This document shows positions 46,301 to 56,781 of a stretch of 64,000 nt of DNA, one piece after another. This DNA is from Odiellus spinosus (Eukaryota > Arthropoda > Arachnida > Opiliones > Phalangiidae), in assembly GCA_963920705.1 (NCBI GenBank), contig OY987230.1, forward strand, positions 16,269,320-16,333,319, written 5' to 3'. Each line of letters starts with the position of its first letter. Positions within the stretch are counted from its first letter, which is position 1. A model generated the notes under the pieces. That model searched no databases. It saw only the letters and a list, made by a program, of their open reading frames with translations, and had not been told where the DNA came from. The translations under genes were made by a program, and so were the position numbers.

Positions 46301-48931
46301 GGGACAAGCCAAAATGGGTAGAAACTTGAAAGGGTTAGAATAGCTCTTATTGAAACTGGTTGTATCCATCAAAACCAAGTTTTTATAGAGGCGACGTCCT
46401 GTTTACTGTAACTAAAGGGGCACCCTTCCTATTTTACGGGCCAAAGCGGCAATTAAAAGAGCGCGGTTTTAGGTTTTATGTTTTCCATTGGCCTTGCTCC
46501 CAAAAATGCGAGCTTTAATAACCCGATTTCGTGGGCGAATAATGCGGGAAGGAGTGAACAAATAATGACTCTCAGGTGGCCAAAGTCCAATAAGTATAAC
46601 TGGTTAACATTCCTAGCTGGATTTCACCCGGGAAACAAAATTGAATACGTTGAAAGATTCTTAATATGCAGGCAGGGTAATTGTTTATGTTTAAATAAAA
46701 CTCTTATTAATTTAATACGTGAACTAAATTTCAAATAAATTGGATTTCCGAGGTCCTTATATAGAAATATTGATACAATATCATTTTTCGGAGATATGGT
46801 TACATCATTCGACAAATTTCTTAATTCCAAGAGTTTTCTCTGGTCTTTTGGCCTATTTTTCATATTCTCAAAGTTTTGCATTATCTTCTGACTATACTAT
46901 AATACTTTTCAATTTTCCCTGATTTTTACTGACCTTTTTATGTTAATACGAATAGGCTAGGTAACGTGAATACACTAATAAGTTAGTTTAAAGAGACTGA
47001 TACCTTTACGTTCAGGAAGTCTTTCGAGCTTATTTAAATAAAATTATTAATTAAATTATTTTTTCTTATTAAAACAATCCTAGAAATTTTATTTGATTTT
47101 CTTTTTCACACGTCCTTCTTAATAAATATAAATAAATACCAAGTTGTTGTCACATCTTAATCACGATTGTAACTAGGAATTCACTTTATATTTCGCCGTT
47201 ACGTAATCAACACGCCGTGAGACGCGTTTTCATTAAAATAAATATTTGTTTTTCGAATTTTTGCATTCCCGCCTTCTGTTTAATGAGCTTAATTTTTGTC
47301 CGGTGTAATTTTCAAATTGCGAACAACATATTTCCCTTCTCTAATTTTAACCCTGAACATCGTTTGAATTGTACCGTCAAGATGATAATTTTTGGGTTTT
47401 AAACTTGAGAGAATGATATCACCTCCTCTTTTTTTTTTTTTATTTAAGTTCTCAAGGTTGGTGATTAAATTTTACGAGAGGGTTAAACGGAATGGCATAT
47501 ACCGTAACCGTAAATGCGTTCATTAAATGCGAACAAGAGTTTTAGAAATAGTTATTCTCTACAAGTCTGTATGTATGTATTAGAATCATTGTGGGTAAAT
47601 TAAGGAAGGAAATGGGAAACCAAGAACGATAAAAAAAAAAATATTAAAGGCATAGTGAACTGTTAAACGCTGACAAGAAGGATTAGATAAGGAGAGGAAA
47701 TGTGGGGCTGCGTTGAGTTAGAGAGAGAAGAGCCAGCCTCCCACTCGGGTGGAAAGGGGGGATAGGAAATTCTCGAGGTAAACTGTTGTCACGTGGTCGC
47801 TAGCGTCGTTGGCTACTACGCGTCTCATAAAGGATCCGTTTTCCCCACATGACAACAATGTACCACGAAACGTCTCTACCCCCGTTCTCCCAGAGTGGGA
47901 GTTTAGGCCGACGCAGTACGAGCCGCGCCGTTCCCACATTTCCTCTCCTTATTTAATCCTTCTTGACGCTGATTAATGATTTTTAGAATATTTGTTGATT
48001 TTTTTTCGATGGTAGAATATATTATTTGTCAATGTATAATTGATAAAAATTATATATTTGACCTATTTACAAAGGATTTGTGGATTTTTTCTAGATTTTT
48101 TCGACTTTCATGATTAGATGGACACAAGGTGCACACCATATTGGTCAATTAAATGATTAAATCATGCGTAAAATTATTAATCCGTGATTAAATGGATGAA
48201 TCATATTGATTATTACGATTAAAATATTATATAGACGATTTAATCGCGGTTAATAAATATTTAGAGGATTAAATTGTAATTAAATTAATATTTCAACGAT
48301 TAAATTTTAATTAAATTAATATTTTAACGTTTAAATCGTGGGTAATGTTATATATAAAAGTTTAAAATAATATTTAAATATTTAAATTGCTTTTAAATTA
48401 ATTTTTAAACGATGAAATCACGTTTAAATATTTTTTCATGATTAAACGATAATTAAAACTTAACTTCAATTTAATAAAATTCGTGATATATGTACTTTAA
48501 AAATTATATGCTTTAAACAAAAAACGTGGTAAGTACGTCTATTTATTTATTTTGAAGAAAGCCTGGTAATTATATTCTAAGATTTCGAGTTGAAATTTGA
48601 AACTGATTTTGACGCTAGCATTTCGCTATCCCTTTCGAGGGTTGATGACTTAAAAAAAAAGCTTACGGAGAGATTTGGATCGAAATGGGTCGGAAGAAAC
48701 TTAATCCGCAGACCACGTGCGATTTTGTGTGAGTGACTGCAGTTCGAGTACTTACTAGTACACCGTTTTTGTTAAAAACGAACTCAGCATATATGCGTAC
48801 CTGTGGAATTGAGCGTAATTCTGGGCTATGACGTCGTGAGCGTGACTCCCCGGATGAACCCATTTCTCCGATAAACTTCCGGTGGTGCAAAAATCAAACG
48901 CGTACAAACAAAAGATAAGAAAATCTGTCAT
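37200..48931 (-). CDS. Large secreted CCP/HYR/GCC2-GCC3 protein with Pro-Arg and Thr-Pro repeat region (SVEP1/polydom-like modules)
   Basis: Model: join of 48931-48801, 45345-43243, 43172-41788, 41717-40581, 40174-39944, 38434-38223, 37685-37454 and 37360-37200, minus strand; 5,592 nt, 1,863 aa. All junctions are GT-AG and phases agree to the stop. Order: hydrophobic N-terminus, a PRRDPR-rich region with 15-residue repeats (about 245-480), more DPRRDPRL/TTP units, a Thr/Pro/Tyr-rich mucin-like stretch to about 1120, CCP1, CCP2, a HYR-like block, CCP3, a second HYR-like block, another CCP-like module, two linker exons with paired cysteines, and a GCC2/GCC3 module (ECSSGTYHDGGEDCLPCPFG). It is probably an extracellular matrix or adhesion protein. 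No vWA, EGF or pentraxin domain is seen, so it is not a full SVEP1. Confidence 0.8.
37454..37685 (-). CDS. CCP/HYR gene exon 7
   Basis: Acceptor TCTTTTCAG, donor GTAAGT; 232 nt. Encodes an acidic, possibly helical stretch (ASFDPKEYESVQGVPEAET...) ending RLVCDSMGFAVEKETDMC. Two cysteines near the end precede the last exon. Confidence 0.72.
37784..38170. repeat. 28-bp minisatellite in intron 6 of the CCP/HYR gene
   Basis: About 12 near-identical units of AGTTCTGGTATTGTATGAAA plus TGAACTTT or TGACCTTT. The CC/AC variant divides the array into two homogeneous blocks. It fills most of a 537-bp intron. Confidence 0.95.
38223..38434 (-). CDS. CCP/HYR gene exon 6
   Basis: Acceptor TTGATCAG, donor GTTTGT; 212 nt. 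The split codon A|GA gives CLRELPRTSLEVVLGFNV. It has five cysteines, including SCGDNEK, SCPFMNC and VQCWE. Domain type not recognised; probably a conserved linker between the CCP and GCC2/GCC3 parts. Confidence 0.7.
38980..39052 (+). CDS. Single-CCP protein exon 1 (signal peptide)
   Basis: ATG at 38980; 24 codons plus one base, then GTAAGA. The hydrophobic core FVIFVTLQL fits a signal peptide. This exon is too short to be found by open-frame length alone. Confidence 0.7.
38980..39798 (+). CDS. Small secreted single-CCP (sushi) protein, two exons
   Basis: Model: join of 38980-39052 and 39614-39798; 258 nt, 85 aa. Exon 1 encodes MTRETLFVIFVTLQLNF then LSINGQN, a signal peptide, and ends with donor GTAAGA in phase 1. 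Exon 2 follows an acceptor ATTTATAG and encodes one CCP domain from ETCGSIPPIENG to HPPTCVKK and stop. Six cysteines are present instead of the usual four, the spacing seen in selectin-type CCP domains. The gene is nested in intron 5 of the minus-strand CCP/HYR gene, in opposite orientation. The 561-bp intron carries two MITEs. A role in the extracellular space, such as binding or immunity, is inference. Confidence 0.72.
39185..39327. mobile_element. 143-bp MITE with TAA duplication (GCGTCC-TIR family)
   Basis: Flanked by TAA (39182-39184, 39328-39330). Ends GCGTCCACTAAGGGCAAACA and, inverted, GCGTTCCTTAACGTCAAACA. Inner arms ACTAACAAAACCTCGTG and complement extend the inverted repeat. A 3-bp TAA duplication fits PIF/Harbinger. 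Related to the element at 10039-10605. Confidence 0.72.
39331..39462. mobile_element. 132-bp MITE with TAA duplication, second family
   Basis: Flanked by TAA (39328-39330, 39463-39465). Ends TACCCTCTTCAGACGAGGC and, inverted, TACCCTCTACAGACGAGGC. It abuts the preceding MITE and shares its TAA. Confidence 0.7.
39614..39798 (+). CDS. Single-CCP protein exon 2 (CCP domain)
   Basis: Begins by completing Glu (G|AA) and runs to TAA. Cys pattern: TCG, GKC, VC, QC, AC, TC; the W of GTWSN and the G of QGYKL are conserved CCP positions. AATAAA overlaps the stop codon. Confidence 0.82.
39944..40174 (-). CDS. CCP/HYR gene exon 5 (CCP-like module)
   Basis: Acceptor TTTGTAG, donor GTAAGT; 231 nt. Encodes VKLDDKCPDLLSPANG... 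to LPDCL, one CCP-like module with CVVTC and ECL cysteines. A stop shortly after the donor belongs to the intron. Confidence 0.82.
40581..41717 (-). CDS. CCP/HYR gene exon 4 (CCP2, HYR-like, CCP3, HYR-like)
   Basis: 1,137 nt after a 70-bp intron; acceptor TTTTAG, donor GTATGT. CCP2 runs from SSCPKAPNIENT to ALPQCIP. The block ending FCKFKVNVVG is HYR-like. CCP3 runs from QCPEPPAPPVNGS to APTCAQ. The block ending CNYTIKALDVEVP is also HYR-like. The alternation of CCP and HYR is the SVEP1-like feature. Confidence 0.88.
41788..43172 (-). CDS. CCP/HYR gene exon 3 (Thr/Pro/Tyr-rich region and CCP1)
   Basis: 1,385 nt after a 70-bp intron; acceptor AATATAG, donor GTAAGA. Begins AAIAKGKQICQNK, continues with TTTPRPY, YRTTERPYRPP and DPRRDPRLNTTP repeats (likely O-glycosylated), a Thr-rich stretch, and then a CCP module from YCLSPQRPENG to LKAQCQ. 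Confidence 0.88.
43243..45345 (-). CDS. CCP/HYR gene exon 2 (RDPR-rich and 15-aa repeat region)
   Basis: 2,103 nt, acceptor TTCCACAG, donor GTAAGA. Codes for DPRRDPR-type low-complexity sequence and an array of QPDNSREDPRNYPSR units. It ends with a small cysteine cluster (CEKVPPKCF, ECKYAKKCEE). The protein frame is intact through the whole array. Confidence 0.85.
44095..44760 (-). repeat. 45-bp coding repeat array (15-residue unit)
   Basis: About 15 units encoding DNSREDPRNYPSRQP with few changes. The period is 45 bp, so unit gain or loss keeps the frame. The lack of stops also opens long antisense frames that are not genes. Confidence 0.93.
47674..47965. mobile_element. 292-bp MITE with 7-bp target duplication
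   Basis: Flanked by ACGCTGA (47667-47673, 47966-47972). The ~32-bp TIR begins CAAGAAGGATTA and includes ATAAGGAGAGGAAATGTGGG with one mismatch. The interior is GC-richer than the flanks. Length of TIR and duplication suggest a hAT- or P-like family; assignment is not certain. Confidence 0.78.
48150..48450. repeat. Degenerate AT-rich ~33-bp repeat
   Basis: Recurring ACGATTAAAT...TAATTAAATTAATATTT units with strong decay. Confidence 0.6.
48801..48931 (-). CDS. CCP/HYR gene exon 1 (signal-like N-terminus)
   Basis: ATG at 48931, donor GTACGC; phase 2 out. It encodes MTDFLIFCLYAFDFCTTG, a plausible signal peptide, then SLSEKWVHPGS. An in-frame stop lies five codons upstream of the ATG. Caution: TTTTTATGACAG around this ATG also looks like a splice acceptor, so the true start codon could lie in an exon further upstream. 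Confidence 0.6.
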
Positions 48932-49030
48932 AAAAACAAAATACAATTAGAAATAATCATTATATTACAACACAAAGAATGGTAGAAAACGGAACAATAT
49001 ATTGATAAATTATTTGAATTTTTTAAAATG

Positions 49031-49194
49031 CGAGGGGGTCCGACACTCTTGAATTCGTAGTACACCTGAGTTCACTGAGTTCAGATTTGACAGTTCATTG
49101 AGTTAGAACTTTTATGAACTCTGAGTTCAGCTTTGATAGTGCAAAGAGTTCAAAAATTTTGTACACCTTAGTTCGCGAGTGTCTGGCCCCTCGT
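49031..49194. mobile_element. Short inverted-repeat MITE, copy B
   Basis: Ends CGAGGGGGTCCGACACTC and, inverted, CGAGGGGCCAGACACTCGCG, continuing to GTACACC. Internal GAGTTCA motifs repeat. Related to 5905-6018. Confidence 0.62.
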
Positions 49195-51000
49195 TCGAAT
49201 GTTACCAAATTAGTATGTAGAATTAATTAAAAGTAACTAAGCTTACGGTCTACTATTTTAAATATCCGCTACGCCTAATTCAGGGTTTAAGCAACATTTG
49301 AAAAACCAATTTTCCAGGTTTTACCATTGAAGAAGTTGTTTTCTAACTAACGATATATATCTTATATTTATAAATTGATTGTAAAGGTATTACTAATCGT
49401 TATTACAATGAATTTAGTGTTATAAAAAATATAATCTAAAACCACAAGGCTTAAAAACTTCAGAGAAAAATCAATTGACGCGGGCGATGCATGCTTAATT
49501 TCTATAGAAGATAACTTTGTCGGTACCAATTTCTTATCATCTGACGTTTTTAGCGGCACTTAAACATTAACGTTATCTATCAAAAGAGAAAGCCCGCTTC
49601 TTTCTTTTCGTTCTTCATTCATTAATGGGAGTACGTCGTAACGTATCGCGATGGTGGGTGTTAGTCAGGGTCTTCGAGCCCGCAAGTTGAAACAAATCCG
49701 GTATAATCTTGCAGGGTCAATCGCGAGAACCAGAACCACGCTAGGGGTCAAACCGTCAAACGTACATTGACGTGCGTGCGCCTTAGGCCCTAAAATACAC
49801 ACCCTTTTTTTTAAATAATAACAAGTCTCTTTCAAAGGGTGTTTCTTTAAATAACCTTAAACTCTAACCTCTTTCTATTTTAAACCGAGTTAGGTTAATT
49901 ATATCTATAGGGGAGTTCGAATTTTTCCCACAGTTTGAACTTGAATTGGGTTTTGGTTTAACAAAGAATGTATGTAGTTGTATAGATATATCCCGATCAA
50001 GAAAGAGTTCTTTGTGAGAACCTTTTTATTCATAATATTGTGTATTAGTCCGTCTGTTAAGTTCGAATATTCTATGGAACTATGCAATGCATTGAAAAAT
50101 TTAAACAGTCTATGAAACATTTCGACTATCAAACCCTAACAATTAATAGAACCATTTTATTTATACCATACTGTCCCTGAGAAAAAACGTTTAGCCACAA
50201 TTAAGAAATAAGACCACATCTCTACAGCATCGACTTTTGATCAAAGTTTAATTTTTATAGACTGTCATGATAATTAATTCATGAACGCATGTCGAAGTAT
50301 ATCTCGGGTCAAATCCTAACTTAATATGGAAATTTTATATAATTTGCAAGGTCTTCAATTGGTGTTATTTCAATCGTAGCGGATATTGAAATAGGTTACA
50401 ACTGATTGTTTATGAGTAAAACAAATTACCATAAGCGCAAATTATGTAATTAAATTTAACATTTTAACCCTTTTTGTCAAAGAAAAAAAAATGGATAAGC
50501 AAAAAATATTGAAATCAACTCACATTTAAACGTCATGGCCATACCTTAGAGAATTGGGCCAGCATAGACGCGACGTAAGACATTCATAATAATTCCGATA
50601 CTGGTTTGTCCACCCAAATATATCAACCCTGCCCAACAACGCGAGCAAAGATATACTCAATGATACCAGGTCGGATTAATAACCCAACTATTCAATGATC
50701 CCCCAAAACGAGAGGGTATAATTCCGACCCAGGTACTCGCTAGTCGCTAGAGACTGAACAGTCTCAACTCCGCTAAAGACAGTGACAGACAAAAATCACC
50801 GGTTTTTTGAGGAGGCACGTTTTTGAGACCACAGAGACTCACTCGAGAAGGAACGGGGGGATGATGCTCTACTACGCTACTCTTATAAATAAAAAGAAAT
50901 AAAAAAAAAATAAGATTTTTGTGTGGGCCAAAAAATCTTCCAAGCCGGAGGAAGAGAAATCTTTTCGACACAGCGAGAACACTAAGCGAGATCAGCGTCT
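49195..51000. other. Upstream region of the CCP/HYR gene
   Basis: Mostly AT-rich. 49610-49800 and 50540-51000 are GC-richer. A minus-strand donor-like CGA|GTGAGT near 50846 could end a 5'UTR exon of the CCP/HYR gene. No protein gene supported. Confidence 0.3.
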
Positions 51001-51023
51001 AGAGTAACTCTAAACCGAAATTT

Positions 51024-51240
51024 TTACGGAACCAGAGGGTTTAAACTTGAAAGACCCGCCGTGGCAATAAAAAAAATAATAATATCCAAAACAAAAGTTT
51101 CGTTTCTGGATGGAGTGTTTGCTATTGGCGCCATTTTGTTAAACACTTCACGGTTACGCGGCGTGACGGTGAGGTCTGGAAGACTGACGTCACGGGTAAA
51201 CCCTTTATAAAGTATACACGCATTGGAGTTTTACAAATGT
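51024..51240 (-). promoter_or_regulatory. Candidate minus-strand promoter and first exon
   Basis: A minus-strand TATAAAG (51203-51209) lies 70 bp upstream of an ATG with good context (51134). Between them is TGACGTCA (51185-51192). The ATG opens a 36-codon frame, MAPIANTPSRNETFV then DIIIFFIATAGLSS, stop at 51024, with a hydrophobic segment. It could be a short membrane or signal peptide frame, or the 5' end of the CCP/HYR gene. A plus-strand TATA-like sequence overlaps, so the site may be bidirectional. Confidence 0.3.
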
Positions 51241-51399
51241 CCGCGTAGTATTGATATTGTTTACGATGAACGTGAATACAAAATTATTTTTAGAAAAGCA
51301 ATTGACCCAGAGTTTCAACTCTAAATTATTTTTGCTCCAGGGTAATTCTTATAGCCCCATTCAGCTCCATTTTGCGACAACTTGTTTAAACGAAAGGCA

Positions 51400-51580
51400 A
51401 TGAAGGTGGTAGACAATTAAGTTAAACATTTAGACAATGAAGTTGAAGTGTTAGAAAATTAAGATTAATTGGTACACAATTAAATTAAATTGGTTGAAAA
51501 TTAAGATAAATTGGTTGAAAATTAAGATAAATTGGATGACAATTAAGATAAAATGGTAGACAATTACTTTAAATTAGTAA
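51400..51580. repeat. 22-bp degenerate minisatellite
   Basis: Units like AATTAAGATAAATTGGTTGA, about eight copies. Confidence 0.75.
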
Positions 51581-54500
51581 AAAAATAAGCAAAATTAACT
51601 GATTAAATTGATAAATGGTATTTAATAAAACGCTCGAAGTATGCGACACTAAATACACCAGTGATCGAGAGACTTTAATTTAGAAAGATTAAGATATCGA
51701 ACGACGAACGGGTGCATTTATTATATACTTTTAATAGAACCAGTTTTGTTACGAAACCCTTGAACTAAAAGGTAAATTTCTTATACCTAACTAATTAAGG
51801 TTCACGATTAAGCTCGAGATCAAGTGGAACAATCTTTCACCTCGCTATCATCCCCCTTGGTGGAGAGATTATGATATTCGCGCTTACAAATGCTCTCTCC
51901 CAGGTCGTTTGCCCTCTTTTCCACGCATTGTGTAAATGCATTCAGAAGGCTGCAAACCTTTTGTAATTAATTAGGTATGTACTTAAGTTCCTGGTTCAAC
52001 TGGACTCGGAATACGTGACGTTATAACATTTACACTAATATAAACTCGTTATTACTTCAACCAACGAGAGTCTTGGCACGAAAAATGAAAGGTTAAAATC
52101 GCGTGACCTTAAAAAGGTTCTCATTTACACGAGTTTACAGAGCTTTTGATAGTCTACGATGGTGATATAAATTTAGAAGTAACTCGTTAAGAAGTAAAGC
52201 AAAAGGGATTGACCTTTTTAATCTCTCTATATATAAACGTGAGAGGGTATTGGCTTTTTTCAAACGGATAACACGTTTTTACGAGTAAATCTATTTAAAA
52301 TTTATTGTTTTTACTATTGGCTTAAGTGTCAAATTTTATCTTGAAATAATAACAAACCCCGCCAAGTTTCGTCCTCGATTTCATCTTAATATTGCAATAA
52401 ATAAAGTTTTAGATTTTGCCACTTTATTGTGATTACGTCAAAATGGATTTTAAAAGTACCAGCATATATTCTTAAACGTTGCATTATCTTTTTGAGACGA
52501 TAATTCAACGTAAGATTGTAGCGAAGACAAACTCTTAGGTCTATATATATCTATGGTAAATCTAATTTCCAACGCCATAGTTCTGGCTTTGTTTCTACTA
52601 AAGATTGAAATTGAAAAACGAGTAATTTTAGTTTTAATAAAAAGGCATAAATCCCGGGGCCGCCAACTTTAGAAAAAAAAGAAGCCGCTGAGTTGAAAAT
52701 CAGTTCACGCCCCGACAAACGTGTTAAAAAGAAAAATATACGATCAAGATCAACTTAAGATTTTAGCAAGCGCGAAACTAAAATACCTTCTTACTTAACA
52801 GAATTAAATAGTATTTGTATCCGCTGCAAACTGAAATTAATTTTGAATATAGCCCATTTACTTTTAGGGGAACCCCTAGATATTGAATTTTGTTCGTGAT
52901 TGAACTATTAATGGTGGAAAAGTGGGAAAAAAAGAGGAACGTTAGATAAAGGAAGAATGAAATTATAAAAAAAAAGTTATAATTTGATTATTTATACGTT
53001 AATATAAAGATTGAGGTACTACTGTTTATCTCTCTAATGCTCTTTAAAACTTAATCAAACTTTTACAAATTAATTTAAACACCAAAAACGTGTCCTATAA
53101 TTATGAATAAAACTTTTCTTTTAAATTATTTCATCCAACCTTTAAAGTTGTTATCAAAGCACCCTCTCCTACTTTTCACTAAATTAAAGGTCTCCCAACG
53201 GATTGTAGAATACCTGGATAAGAAAAAAGGTGTTTGAACTGGAATTAACATTACCAGTCGCGGCGAAAGAATAACCGTCAAAGGAACATGGTATAATCAT
53301 TGAGAAACATTTATCATATCCGTCATGGATTTATAAAACCAATGAAGCGAAAAGCCACGAGAGAATGGAAACGGGGCATTAAGGTGAATATAAACCCTTC
53401 ATTACGAATTGGCTCCAAAATACTGGATAGAAAAATTGATTTTCGTTCAAGGTTAGTTTGTGAAATTGCGTAAGTATAGGTGGAGTGATACTCAATGTTA
53501 ATCCTAATCAGAATAAAAGAAGTTTTAAGTGGTGACAACATTTTAACGAATAAATATTTTACAATTCGCTCCCTTTTTTTGTCGGGGAAAAGTTTTTGAA
53601 GTAAATTGCTTTTGTTAAGTATCAATTATGTCATTCGATTACAATCGTACTTTTCACTGCGTATAAAGGTATGGTTTACCCTTCTATCTTTAATCAATTA
53701 AGTCATGGAGGTATAGTGATGGAACCTAGCTTTGTACCTTTTGAAATATCAGAGCGATCTATATTTTCGCAAGAATTTTAGTCAAAACTAAATTTAGAGC
53801 TACCGTAATTTTTGAAAACTTGGAATAAATGAGTCCAATAAACAGCGATTGACTTCTAGGAAAACAAACACGTATCAAAGGAATGGTTTAAGTTAAAAAT
53901 ATGTTAATAAGAATATAAATTATGTAATATTTCAAACTGGATGAATATTGTCGTGTGGCCTACAGTATTTATTTTACCCTATTATGGTCCATGATAAGGT
54001 TGCGTTTGCGCGGTCTCTTTTGCGAAAGTACTTAATCCAGAAAGATATAAATCTTTCATTCGAAACTTATCGTTAATCTCGTACCAGTTAAAAAAAATTA
54101 AATATTTTTGGGAATTTAATTTTGAAGTTTCTTTAAAAACTTTCAAACCAGAGATGATTAAGGCTAATATCTTCACGGTAGAAGGTAGCTTCGCGTACAC
54201 GTACACGTTCCAAGTACGATTTTCCAATACATATCTAGCTGTGCTATTCCTTTAAGGATATAATTTCGGAAACTTAATTTTGAAGTTAGAATTTTTTTCT
54301 AAAATGACGAGATACGTATATGAGCTAATTATAACGCGTTAAACGTAGGCGTAAACATTGCAATTTAACGAGAAAGTATAAGACATAAACTGATGACAAA
54401 AGTAGTTAAATATTACGTGATGTACATCAAGGTATAAGTCTTCATTTTTTTTTTTTTTTTTTTTTTCAGAGCGCCATATTAGGGTAAAATTGGGTAGGTA

Positions 54501-55561
54501 GAACATGGTATGTACATTAGAGCCCACTAGTTTAAAATTTTTAACTTGAAATTGTGCAATATTAGATTTACCACCCACTAATAAATCTTAAGTAACGAAA
54601 TAAGTGTAGCATCACTAGGGTTCCTCCTTAATTACGTACACTAACCAAATTTTTTAACTAAAAAAAAAAAAGAAAAAATAATACAAGCTAGATAATCTAA
54701 TGAATTTTAATAATATAAAATAATAATGTGTATGGTTTTATAAAGCTACGGTCACACTAGCGTTTGAAACGGTAAAATCAAACCGATATTCAAATCGCCA
54801 GGAATCATTTTTAAGCGTAATGTGTTCATGCATTATCGATTTATAAATCGATTTATCATAGCTTCATCTATCGGTTGTTGAAACCAAATAGGTATGAAAC
54901 TGGTTCCCGAAGCAGTTTCGAGAAATTGAATCAAATCAATTCCTGAAAAGACTGTTCCCGTTCACACGACTCTAGCGAAACGTTTTAGATCGTTTCCAAG
55001 GTCTAGTATGATGTCATATTACAAAACCGATCGACACTCATCACCTAAAACTCAACTACTATCAAAATAAGATCAAAAATATATATGGCTAATCGAAAAT
55101 AAAAAAGAATAATGATATCATCGAGCTCGCGTATGTAGAAATCAAAACAAGATTGAGAAATTTATGATATTGATAAGATTTATGATATCATAGTAAGAAA
55201 TCATAGTTATTTTGGGGCTGGGAAGGTTAGGGGCTATTAAAGTTTTGACTCAAAAACGCCGACATTGCTAAAAAACGCGGAAACTAGGAAAATGACGTAG
55301 TGACATTACGTGATTCATATAAAGCGTGTGCCGGCCGAAAACGAACCATATCGCCGTGAAGTCTAATTAATAGCATTCGTAGTCATGAAACTACTTAATG
55401 GCTATAATTAAAAACAAAATTTGAAGCAAGGGGTGCCTATCGTTTCAGTCAGATCTTGTTTTTGAGAATGCTAATTAAAAAGCCGAGAAGGGAGACAGGC
55501 TTAGGCCCATCGCAAACCGACATAAAATTTTGATACGAGTTTCAAATTCTCATTAGAAAAG
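51581..55561. other. Intergenic sequence
   Basis: AT-rich. A T22 run followed by CAGAGCGCC lies at 54445-54466. No gene recognised. Confidence 0.35.
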
Positions 55562-55565
55562 ATAA

Positions 55566-55981
55566 AGGGAGAATGCAACCTAACAATTAATTATGTTTTA
55601 TCCATTCCTTATCGTTTAAATAGGTCTAGTCCACTAGTAAAATTTTTTACAAACAAATATTAAACTAAAAATAAAAAACTTACCAGGAAAATAGGCTTAG
55701 CTGGATTTATGGAGATCCTGAATTTCTTCGCATTGATGGATCAGCGACCAATGAGGAAAGACCCGTCGTTAAGGCGAGATCTTCATTCAATTTGCTCGCT
55801 GACCCATCAATGCCAAGAAATTCAAGATCTAAATGAATCCAGCTAAGCCTATTTTTCAAGGTAAGTTTTAAATTGATATTTAGTTTAATATTTGTTTGTA
55901 AAAAAATTTACTGGTTTATTAGGCCTATTTAAACGATAATGAATCTAAAAAACTCACATGTTGTTAGGTTGCATTCTCCCT
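55566..55981. mobile_element. 416-bp palindromic MITE, AGGGAGAATGCA family, copy 1
   Basis: The left end AGGGAGAATGCAACCTAACA is mirrored by the right end; TTAA follows on the right (55982-55985) and a decayed ATAA precedes on the left. Long inner arms pair almost throughout (ACAAACAAATATTAAACTA, AATAGGCTTAGCTGGAT), so the single strand could fold into one long hairpin. Confidence 0.75.
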
Positions 55982-56781
55982 TTAAAATAATTATCAAAAT
56001 TGTAAAAAAAAAATGGAAATATTCCGGTTCGCGACTGGCTTTATTTAAAGAAAGTGGAATATTTTTTTTAATTCCGGGGTTGCTGCTCGTACATTCGCGC
56101 GCGGGCCAAGGCGTAAACTTATCCTGGCAACGTTATCGAGAATTAATCAACGCGTAGCGAATCGGGGAGGAAAAGCAAAGCGCGAGCCATTTCGATCGGA
56201 ATCTTTCAAAATAACTCGGTATATATCTATGCCGTTCGCAAAACTAACAAAACCCCCACGTAGTTCACGTCCACACACTATATCTCTGTCCGATAACAGT
56301 TTGTCAAATTAATTTGAAAATTTGACAATTTGTTTTTAATTAAATTGTCATGTTCTTTTAATTAAAGTCGAGTGTTTTTTGTTTTTGGAAAATATAGGAT
56401 ATCTTCTATTTTTGAATTCCCTTACGTTTTAGGAGACTTTTTTAGAACTTAACGAGCCATGAATAATTTAACTACTATTCCTATATCAAATACCAAATTT
56501 AAATAACTTACAAAGAAAGCGCAGCGTTAATTTGAGATAGAGCCAAATGCGAACGTGTATCTTAAATCTAAAGAAGAATGAAAAGAGTGAAAAGAGGCAG
56601 AATTCATTTATAAAAGAATTTCAAATATGCCTCCTTTCTTTTTGATTGTTGGCAAAGAAGTCGAACCTATCTAATTTCTGTTCAACATGAACTTACGTAA
56701 TGGAAAAAAAGCTGAGGCTTATTGATACACTATGTTAAATCTCAGAGAGATGAAAGTAGTCGATGCCAAAGTCATCTTTAA

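Larger units (their letters stand above)
45346..48800 (-). other. Intron 1 of the CCP/HYR gene (3.5 kb)
   Basis: Contains the MITE at 47674-47965 and the degenerate repeat at 48150-48450. No coding sequence with family features was seen, but further small exons cannot be excluded. Confidence 0.55.
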
